Assembly: GCA_022865865.1 (NCBI GenBank)
Contig: JALHTN010000674.1
Span: 1-5,280, forward strand
Length of the DNA: 5,280 bases
From: Anaerolineales bacterium
GTDB taxonomy: Bacteria; Chloroflexota; Anaerolineae; Anaerolineales; UBA4823
Direction: 5' to 3'
Notes under the pieces: generated by a model
Database searches by the model: none
Seen by the model: the letters and a program-made list of their open reading frames with translations, nothing else
What the model was told of the DNA's origin: nothing
Shown here: positions 1 to 5,280 of the stretch, piece after piece
How positions within the stretch are numbered: position 1 is the stretch's first letter
Layout: each line of letters begins with the position of its first letter
Translations under genes and position numbers: made by a program

Positions 1-64
1 AGGAATTGTCGCTGCCGGCCTTCGAATTCTGATGGGTGCTGACCGGCCATACGGGGAAAATTAG
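1..64 (+). CDS. 3' end of an unidentified upstream gene (partial)
   Basis: Reading from base 2, this is the only forward frame that stays open to base 62; it ends at TAG (62-64). The other two frames hit TGA at about 30 and 40. The 20 visible residues begin GIVAAGLRILMG and end DRPYGEN. The first half is small and hydrophobic, as in a helix end, and the tail is polar. The stop overlaps the GTG start of the next gene by one base (TAGTG), the usual geometry of translationally coupled operon genes, which supports this being a real gene end. Too little is present to name the product. Confidence 0.6.
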   Translation, partial: GIVAAGLRILMGADRPYGEN

Positions 65-1665
65 TGGACGAAATTCATTGCCCCTTGTGCGGGAAACCAA
101 ACCCGGTTGATAATAAATATTGCGACTTCTGTCTGGCTCACCTAGAGCCCCATGAAAGTGGGCAGGTAGAACCAGGAGGAGAGACATTGATACCTGGGAG
201 CGAAGAAAATCGTGATGGTTTGGGAGGGCATGGGGCTGAAGCAGAGACTCCTGATTGGTTGAGAGAACTCCAACAATCTGGCGCCAGCGAAAGTGAGGCG
301 GCAGGAGACCAGGATTTGGGCTTGGAGCTACCAGCCTCAGATTGGATGCCTGGCAGCTCTACTCAGGACTCTGGAACCCAGGATGAGAGCTCCACAATAT
401 CGCCCTTTCTTGGGGACAGTGAAAGAAATGAATCTGGTGAGATACCTACTTGGTTGAATGACGCACTAATAGAAGAAAGCTCCCCTGCAAGCCAGGAGGT
501 CGAAGATCTGCCGCAGATTTCCCAAGATCAGGCTCAGCGGGATGAGGCACCGGTAGATCAAAAAGCTTTTGAACAATCCCCTGGCAGCCTTGAAAACGCG
601 GGACCCTTAGCAGGATTGACCGGAGTTCTGTCAGCGGAACCGGGGATTGTCCGAATACGAAAACCCAGAGCTTATTCAACGAAAATCAATGTTTCTAACA
701 GCCAGCAAGAGCATGTAGAACTGCTGCAAACCCTAATTGAGGATGAAGGTCAACCAAAACCACTGCCTGGCAAGAGCGCAATTTCACAGCAGCATGTCCT
801 GCGCTGGAGTATTGCCGTGGTTCTATTATTGGCTGTCTTATGGTCGATCATCACATCAAGTGAGCAAATGGCATTGCCGGTTTATGATGAAGGCAGCGCA
901 GAAGTTAATCGCTTAATCAATGAGCTCCCTGAGAATGCCCGCGTATTGGCTGGTTTTGACTTTGAACCTGGTTTGGCAGCTGAATTGGACACGGCTGCTG
1001 CGCCGGTCTTTGATCACTTGATGAGCCAGGGTGCCTTGTTGACTTTGATTTCCACCTCCCCTATTGGCCCAATATTAGCAGAGCGTTTTCTCCAATCCAC
1101 TCAATCGGAGAATGGGTACATAAATGGCTTGGATTACACCAATCTGGGGTATATCCCTGGTGGCGCAGCTGGATTACTGAGTTTTATAGAGAACCCTCAA
1201 GGTACCATGCCTTATTCGATCGATGGATTTGCGGTGTGGGATACTGAGACCGGAGATGCTTTGCCCCCAGTAGTTGGAATCGACCAAATTTCGGATTATG
1301 AGATGATAATCTTGCTGGTTGATGATCCTGACGCTGCTCGGGTCTGGATTGAACAACTTGCCCCAAAGATTACAAACCCTCAGTCCTTAACCAGCCTGGT
1401 CCTGGTCACCAGTGCCCAACTGGAACCAATTGTAAGACCTTATTATGAAAGCATTCCCCAACCTGTGAATGGATTGGTTGTTGGGTTAAGAGGTGGTGCT
1501 GCGTACGCTCGACTGATTGGTGGTGACCAGCTGCCCGGACAATATTGGGATGCTTTTGGGTTGGGCACCTTTGTGGCAGCACTGTTGATCTTGGTTGGTG
1601 GGTTGGCTTATTATGTGGTTCCTGAATTATCCCGCACTGTCCGGGGTCAAGAGAAGGTGGAATGA
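64..1665 (+). CDS. Membrane-anchored zinc-ribbon protein with a large extracytoplasmic domain (unknown function)
   Basis: 533 residues. Seen: an N-terminal zinc ribbon with Cys6, Cys9, Cys20 and Cys23 (CPLC...CDFC). An acidic, Ser/Gln/Glu-rich, probably disordered linker follows (about 25-200), carrying TPDWLREL (62-69) and IPTWLNDAL (127-135). A short conserved-looking segment AGLTGVLSAEPGI (183-195) comes before the membrane. Spans lie at about 247-264 and 499-518. Arg and Lys before span 1 and after span 2 (ELSRTVRGQEK) put both termini in the cytoplasm, and residues 265-497 outside. That loop alternates strand-like and helix-like stretches (e.g. RVLAGFDF, LLTLIS, MIILLVDD), as in an alpha/beta domain. 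GTG at 64 is the only start after the in-frame TGA at 40-42 that keeps all four cysteines; GGGGA (53-57) serves as ribosome binding site. Similar zinc-ribbon plus 'PDWL' linker proteins are, as I recall, common in Chloroflexota. Function is unknown; a structural or partner-recruiting role with the next membrane protein is inferred. Confidence 0.9.
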   Translation: MDEIHCPLCGKPNPVDNKYCDFCLAHLEPHESGQVEPGGETLIPGSEENRDGLGGHGAEAETPDWLRELQQSGASESEAAGDQDLGLELPASDWMPGSSTQDSGTQDESSTISPFLGDSERNESGEIPTWLNDALIEESSPASQEVEDLPQISQDQAQRDEAPVDQKAFEQSPGSLENAGPLAGLTGVLSAEPGIVRIRKPRAYSTKINVSNSQQEHVELLQTLIEDEGQPKPLPGKSAISQQHVLRWSIAVVLLLAVLWSIITSSEQMALPVYDEGSAEVNRLINELPENARVLAGFDFEPGLAAELDTAAAPVFDHLMSQGALLTLISTSPIGPILAERFLQSTQSENGYINGLDYTNLGYIPGGAAGLLSFIENPQGTMPYSIDGFAVWDTETGDALPPVVGIDQISDYEMIILLVDDPDAARVWIEQLAPKITNPQSLTSLVLVTSAQLEPIVRPYYESIPQPVNGLVVGLRGGAAYARLIGGDQLPGQYWDAFGLGTFVAALLILVGGLAYYVVPELSRTVRGQEKVE

Positions 1666-2360
1666 TGAGCTGGGCAGATTGGATTGGAGCATTGCTGGGA
1701 TTTGTGCTTACACTGCTGGTGTTCAGCTATCTGGTAGGTGATAATCAGTTTTTTCGGCTCACGCTGCACGTATTCATTGGTGTATCAGCAGGATTCGCAG
1801 CGACAGTCGTGATTCACAATGTGATTGTGCCGCGTATGATCGAACCAATATTTGCAGGTGAACGAAGTGAACAAATCCTGGCGCTGGTTCCAATTATTCT
1901 GGCTGGATTACTGTTCACAAAGATATCTCCGCGCTTTGCATTCATTGGCAATCTACCAATGGCTTATATTGTGGGAGTGAGCGCAGCCGCCGCGATTGGT
2001 GGAGCAGTGCTGGGGACTTTGATCCCCCAGACTATTGCATCGATGAATTTATTTGATGTGCAGGCAAATCAGGCCTTTGATGCCGATCTGGGATTGCGGT
2101 TGATAAACGGGATCATCATCCTGATCGGAACTATAGCAACCTTGGCGTATTTCCAATTCAGCAATCTATCAAAATCCTCAGAAAAGTCCCAATTGCAAAC
2201 CTGGATTGATGGATTGGGCCAAATTGGTCAGGTCTTTGTGGCGATCACATTTGGATTTCTCTTTGCGGGAGTATTCAGTGCTGCGTTGACAGCATTAATT
2301 GGGCGAGTTTTATTTTCGGTTGATTTCATTCGATCGATCATAGACTTGTTGGTCTCATAG
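1662..2360 (+). CDS. Polytopic integral membrane protein, about six spans (unknown function)
   Basis: 232 residues, mostly hydrophobic. Likely spans lie at about 8-25, 33-55, 70-87, 97-121, 145-165 and 187-214. The Lys/Ser-rich loop KSSEKSQ (171-177) and the loop with K87 and R91 are probably cytoplasmic. No catalytic motif, transporter signature or signal peptide was recognised. The ATG at 1662 overlaps the stop of the preceding gene (ATGA). A second ATG directly follows at 1665 and is slightly better spaced from the purine-rich AAGG at 1654-1657, so the true start may be one codon later. Its stop (TAG 2358-2360) directly abuts the open frame of the MutL-like gene. The tight coupling on both sides suggests a membrane partner of the zinc-ribbon protein and/or a membrane anchor for the ATPase-like protein (inference). 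Real gene with high confidence; function unknown. Confidence 0.87.
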   Translation: MMSWADWIGALLGFVLTLLVFSYLVGDNQFFRLTLHVFIGVSAGFAATVVIHNVIVPRMIEPIFAGERSEQILALVPIILAGLLFTKISPRFAFIGNLPMAYIVGVSAAAAIGGAVLGTLIPQTIASMNLFDVQANQAFDADLGLRLINGIIILIGTIATLAYFQFSNLSKSSEKSQLQTWIDGLGQIGQVFVAITFGFLFAGVFSAALTALIGRVLFSVDFIRSIIDLLVS

Positions 2361-2372
2361 GTGATGGAGAAG
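2359..2372 (+). promoter_or_regulatory. Shine-Dalgarno region deciding the start of the MutL-like gene
   Basis: The stop codon of the membrane protein merges into AGGTGAT (2359-2365), complementary to the 3' end of 16S rRNA, followed by GGAGA (2366-2370) just before ATG 2373. The in-frame GTG 2361 and ATG 2364 lie inside this purine stretch and have no Shine-Dalgarno of their own upstream, so ATG 2373 is preferred. The stop of the upstream gene sits in the binding site, which would favour re-initiation by terminating ribosomes. Confidence 0.5.
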
Positions 2373-4127
2373 ATGGAGCCTTCCAACCATTCCGGTTCCT
2401 CCGTACTTGCGATTGAAGTAGGTGAAATCAATACTCGCGCGGTGCTTTTCGATGTAGTGGAAGGTCGCTACCGCTTCCTGGCAGTAGGCACAGCCAGGAC
2501 AACTGCAACCGCTCCATTCAATCACATTGGTGAAGGGATTCTGCGGGCAATCACCGATTTAGAGCAGATCACCGATCGAGAGCTAATTGGTGATGATGAT
2601 CGATTGATCATCCCGAGCAGACTGGATGGGACAGGGATTGATATGTTCGCCGCGACGATATCGGCTGGTCCACCTCTGCGAGTTATCGCGGTTGGTTTGC
2701 TTGACGATATATCATTAGCCAGTGCTCAGCGATTGACTGAAACGATTTATGCACAGGTAGTTGAAACGCTAGGACTTAATGATCGTAAAAAACCAGAAGA
2801 TCGTTTGGATGCAATCTTGAGTCAGCGGCCAGATTTAATCGTAATCGCGGGTGGGACGGAGAACGGGGCGACGAATTCAGTTATCCGATTGCTTGAATCT
2901 GTTGGTCTGGCATGTTCCTTGATGCCAGCTGACCAGCGGCCCGAGGTGCTGTTTGCGGGTAACCAGGCATTAAATCCTGAGGTGGAGAAAAGACTGGGAA
3001 ACCTGACGAAATATTATTTTGCACCTAATGTGCGTCCCAGCTTAGATGTTGAGCAAATTTCTCCAGCTCAACACCATATGGTCGACATATACCGCTCTAT
3101 CCGTGCTGTTCGTTTACCAGGTGTTAGCGATTTAAACGAGTGGGCGGGGATGCGATTAATGCCAACTTCCAGCGCTTTTGGCAGGATGATTCAATTCTTA
3201 AGTAAGGTCTATGATCCCGGGAAAGGAGTTTTAGGAATTGATGTTGGAGCTTCGGCGACGACAATCGCTGCAGCCTTTGACGGAGATTTGAACCTGGGAG
3301 TTTACCCGGAGTATGGATTAGGGCGGGGGATCACCGGTTTGTTGGAAAATTCCACAATTGAAGAAATTCTGCGCTGGATCCCAATGGAAGTAAGTCAGGA
3401 TTACATCAGAGATTACATTTTCAATAAGCAAATATATCCTGCCAGTCTACCAGTATCAGCGGAAGACCTCGCTATCGAACAGGCACTTGCTCGTCAAGCG
3501 ATTCGTAAGGCATTGTCTGCCGCGGAAAGTGGTTTTTCAAATAAAATTAGTCGCTCGAGGACAGGGATGCTTCCCTGGTTTGAGCCAATCGTGGCAACAG
3601 GGAGTGTGCTAACCAAGGCGCCCTCGGTTGGACATAGCCTGCTGACCTTATTGGATGCTGTTCAACCGACCAGTATCACCACATTGGTCTTGGACCAGCA
3701 CAACTTGGCTGCTCCGCTTGGTGCCGCAGCTGCGATCAATCCATACTTATCAGTTCAAGTGCTCGAATCTAGCGCTTTCCTCAGCTTGGCTACCGTGATA
3801 ACCCCAATAGCGAAAGCCCGCCCCGGGACTCCTATCCTGCGCCTACGGGTAACTTATGATTCTGGGGATGAAACCAGTCTAGATATCAAACAAGGTACGC
3901 TGGAAGCTCTACCGATTCCCATGGGAGAGGCGGCAAGATTAAATCTGCAGCCACTTCACAATTCTGATGTTGGTATGGGAGGTCCTGGTCGTGGAGGAAG
4001 TGTGCGCGTAGTTGGCGGAATTTTAGGTGTTGTAATCGATGCACGAGGTCGCCCCACCCTTCTACCCAAGGACACTACCCGGAGACAGGATCTATACAAA
4101 AAATGGTTGTGGACTTTAGGTGGTTAA
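2373..4127 (+). CDS. Glutamate mutase L (GlmL/MutL)-family ASKHA ATPase-like protein with C-terminal extension
   Basis: 584 residues from ATG 2373; the frame is open from GTG 2361, and residue numbers here count from 2361. Family hallmarks seen: N-terminal phosphate-1-like motif VLAIEVGEINTRAVLFD (15-31); AATISAGPPLRVIAVGL (97-113), matching the GlmL 'SSAAGGLxMVAIGL' block; DLIVIAGGTENGA (158-170); a second phosphate-type motif GIDVGASATTIAAAFDG (292-308), then YPEYGLGRGI (316-324); adenosine-type loop VATGSVLTKAPS (411-422). In clostridia, GlmL is encoded beside the B12-dependent glutamate mutase subunits and is thought to act as a chaperone or repair ATPase. No mutase subunit occurs here. 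Canonical GlmL is about 460 residues. This one adds about 120: a strand-rich region from about 465, a Gly-rich GMGGPGRGGSVRVVGG (538-553), and a basic tail ending KKWLWTLGG. Odd point: the usual Asp of phosphate-1 is Glu19. It follows the membrane gene with little or no gap. No signal peptide, so cytoplasmic. This is unrelated to the DNA mismatch-repair protein also called MutL. Family assignment is firm; substrate or client unknown. Confidence 0.88.
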   Translation: MEPSNHSGSSVLAIEVGEINTRAVLFDVVEGRYRFLAVGTARTTATAPFNHIGEGILRAITDLEQITDRELIGDDDRLIIPSRLDGTGIDMFAATISAGPPLRVIAVGLLDDISLASAQRLTETIYAQVVETLGLNDRKKPEDRLDAILSQRPDLIVIAGGTENGATNSVIRLLESVGLACSLMPADQRPEVLFAGNQALNPEVEKRLGNLTKYYFAPNVRPSLDVEQISPAQHHMVDIYRSIRAVRLPGVSDLNEWAGMRLMPTSSAFGRMIQFLSKVYDPGKGVLGIDVGASATTIAAAFDGDLNLGVYPEYGLGRGITGLLENSTIEEILRWIPMEVSQDYIRDYIFNKQIYPASLPVSAEDLAIEQALARQAIRKALSAAESGFSNKISRSRTGMLPWFEPIVATGSVLTKAPSVGHSLLTLLDAVQPTSITTLVLDQHNLAAPLGAAAAINPYLSVQVLESSAFLSLATVITPIAKARPGTPILRLRVTYDSGDETSLDIKQGTLEALPIPMGEAARLNLQPLHNSDVGMGGPGRGGSVRVVGGILGVVIDARGRPTLLPKDTTRRQDLYKKWLWTLGG

Positions 4128-4210
4128 CAATTATTTTTGGAACTGATCTTGCAACCTATGGGACGAGTAATTGATTTTCTGATTAGGAAAAAGGATGGTA
4201 CCAGCTTAAG
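4128..4210 (+). other. 83-bp intergenic gap within the gene cluster
   Basis: AT-rich spacer between the MutL-like gene and the last gene. No stem-loop followed by a T-run is present, so read-through transcription is likely. GGTACC and CTTAAG are short palindromes without a stem. TTGCAA (4149-4154) and TTGATT (4171-4176) resemble -35 boxes, but neither has a good -10 box about 17 bases downstream, so no promoter is called. AGGA (4192-4195) lies 15 bases before the next ATG, too far for a strong ribosome binding site. Confidence 0.6.
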
Positions 4211-5266
4211 ATGTTAGCGCCAGTTGTGCATGTTTTGCCGATGACCAGGATTCGAAGGCACCGACTGTTACCAATTACAGGGCGCGTTTTGGTTCGTAAA
4301 AGCCAAATGGTTTCTGCTGTCGATGTAATTGGTGAGGCAAATCAAAATCCAAAGCATGTTTTATTGGATATTGCGCGTGGTTTGGGAGTAGGAATTGGCG
4401 AAGCTGATAAACATCTGCAGAAAGAAACAGGTGATTTGATAGCTGAGGGAGATGTGCTGGCTGGACCTGTTGGTTGGGGGAAGCGAGTTGTGAGAGCTCC
4501 ATGTTCAGGAAAGATAATTTTAATTGGGCGTGGAAAAATACTACTCGAGGAAGAAAGCATTCCCCAACAAGTGCTCGCTGGTTTACCAGGTGAGGTAATT
4601 TCCTTGATCCCTGGTCGCGGAGCAGTGGTTGAATCGATTGGCGCTCTTGTTCAAGGGGTGTGGGGCAACGGTGAAATTAATTTTGGGCTGTTGAGAGTGT
4701 TGATCAAGAAAGTTGAAGATATTCTTTCTGTTGAACAGATCGATATTGATTTGCGTGGAACGGTAGTCTTCGCAGGTTATTGTGGAGATGCACAGGTTTT
4801 ACAAACGGCATCCGAATTACCACTCAAGGGATTGATTCTATCCAGCATGGCGGCTTCATTAATTCCACTCGCACAAGAAATTTCCCTACCAATCGTGGTC
4901 GTTGAAGGATTTGGTCTCTTACCGATCAATTCTGCGGCTTTCAACCTGCTGGTCACCAGCGATCGCCGAGAAATTGCAGTTAATGCTGGGGAATTGGATC
5001 CATATTCTGGTCAACGACCAGAAGCATTTATATCACTACCGGTCAATCAAATGGTTCATGAACCAAAGGACGCCACGACTTTTTCACCAGGTCAACGGGT
5101 GAGAATCACCCGGGCTCCCTACCAATCTCAAATTGGTATTCTGATGACCCTTAAACCTGGATTGGATGTGCTTCCTAATGGAATCAAAGCAAAATCGGCT
5201 GAAGTTGAGCTAGAGAATAGTATTAGAGTAAAATTACCACTAGTAAACCTTGAGGTTTTAGAGTAA
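4211..5266 (+). CDS. Barrel-sandwich/KOW-like domain protein of unknown function
   Basis: 351 residues, no signal peptide or clear membrane span, so probably cytoplasmic. Seen: GRVLVRKSQMVSAVDVIGEA (24-43) and later GDLIAEGDVLAG (74-85) with VRAPCSGKIILIG (94-106). These have the 'G-V-xx-G-D-x-V' and 'APxSGxI' look of biotinyl/lipoyl- or RnfC-type barrel-sandwich hybrids, but no lipoyl/biotin lysine in an MKM or DKA context. A middle alpha/beta region includes GALVQGVWGNG (144-154), GTVVFAGYCGD (183-193) and LPIVVVEGFGLLP (226-238), reminiscent of a swivelling domain (weak). The C-terminus FSPGQRVRITRAPYQSQIGILMTL (291-314), ending in LPLVNLEVLE, resembles a KOW/SH3-like barrel. ATG 4211 is the first possible start after the in-frame TAG at 4184, though its ribosome binding site is weak; ATG 4241 is an alternative. 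The stop TAA is 14 bases from the window end, and nothing can be called after it. I recall similar proteins in Chloroflexota without assigned function. Its place behind the MutL-like gene suggests a shared pathway (inference). Confidence 0.85.
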   Translation: MLAPVVHVLPMTRIRRHRLLPITGRVLVRKSQMVSAVDVIGEANQNPKHVLLDIARGLGVGIGEADKHLQKETGDLIAEGDVLAGPVGWGKRVVRAPCSGKIILIGRGKILLEEESIPQQVLAGLPGEVISLIPGRGAVVESIGALVQGVWGNGEINFGLLRVLIKKVEDILSVEQIDIDLRGTVVFAGYCGDAQVLQTASELPLKGLILSSMAASLIPLAQEISLPIVVVEGFGLLPINSAAFNLLVTSDRREIAVNAGELDPYSGQRPEAFISLPVNQMVHEPKDATTFSPGQRVRITRAPYQSQIGILMTLKPGLDVLPNGIKAKSAEVELENSIRVKLPLVNLEVLE

Positions 5267-5280
5267 AAATGGGTTGATGG

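Noticed and set aside
446..679. Minus-strand open frame of 77 codons
   Set aside because: It is antisense to the low-complexity linker of the zinc-ribbon gene, has no credible protein features, and sits in a tightly packed + strand operon.
1174..1366. Two overlapping minus-strand open frames of 60 codons
   Set aside because: Shadows of the extracytoplasmic domain coding region; two competing frames, neither protein-like.
2595..2612. Perfect 7-bp inverted repeat GATGATC-GATT-GATCATC
   Set aside because: It lies inside the MutL-like coding sequence (residues IGDDDRLIIPS), has no T-run, and the repeated GAT codons explain it. Not a terminator or a supported operator.
2361..4127. DNA mismatch-repair MutL
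   Set aside because: The motifs are those of the glutamate mutase L family (ASKHA-type Gly motifs, IAGGT block), not the GHKL ATPase motifs of mismatch-repair MutL; only the name is shared.
4149..4199. Possible -35 boxes TTGCAA and TTGATT in the gap before the last gene
   Set aside because: No acceptable -10 hexamer at the right distance from either; not enough for a promoter call.
4275..4560. Two minus-strand open frames (75 and 72 codons) opposite the last gene
   Set aside because: They mirror the barrel-sandwich coding region. The + strand frame is continuous over 351 codons with recognisable motifs.
4902..5102. Plus-strand 66-codon frame inside the last gene
   Set aside because: Out-of-frame shadow with an atypical composition rich in His, Arg and Trp; the enclosing gene is well supported.
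5269..5280. ATG at 5269 or 5277 as start of a following gene
   Set aside because: ATG 5269 meets TGA after one codon, and only four bases remain from 5277; no support within the window.

Overview
The window is a gene-dense, single-strand stretch of bacterial chromosome. It holds the last codons of one gene and four complete genes, all on the + strand and packed as an operon. No RNA gene, mobile element, CRISPR array, phage gene or rho-independent terminator was seen. The protein style points to Chloroflexota, most likely an Anaerolineae-type organism: an N-terminal zinc ribbon followed by an acidic linker with 'PDWL' motifs, a MutL-like ATPase ending in a W-L-W-T-L-G-G tail, and a barrel-sandwich/KOW-like protein. 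This placement rests on remembered family resemblance, not on a search. Base composition looks balanced, with no obvious island of different composition.

Layout: (1) 1-64, the last 20 codons of an unidentified gene whose TAG stop shares one base with the next start. (2) 64-1665, a membrane-anchored zinc-ribbon protein: cytoplasmic CxxC...CxxC, acidic linker, one membrane span, a domain of about 230 residues outside the membrane, and a second span. (3) 1662-2360, a polytopic membrane protein of about six spans, overlapping gene 2 through ATGA. (4) 2373-4127 (open from 2361), a protein of the glutamate mutase L (GlmL/MutL, ASKHA ATPase-like) family with an unusual C-terminal extension of about 120 residues. 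(5) 4128-4210, a short gap with no terminator. (6) 4211-5266, a protein of unknown function with a split biotinyl/lipoyl- or RnfC-like barrel-sandwich segment, an alpha/beta middle and a KOW/SH3-like C-terminus.

How they may work together (inference): overlaps and near-abutting junctions suggest co-transcription and translational coupling of the zinc-ribbon protein, the polytopic protein and the MutL-like ATPase, with the barrel-sandwich protein probably in the same unit. The window shows no B12-dependent mutase subunit, so the MutL-like protein looks like an 'orphan' GlmL homologue associated with a membrane module. This is the most interesting aspect of the region. No function can be assigned with confidence to the module as a whole.
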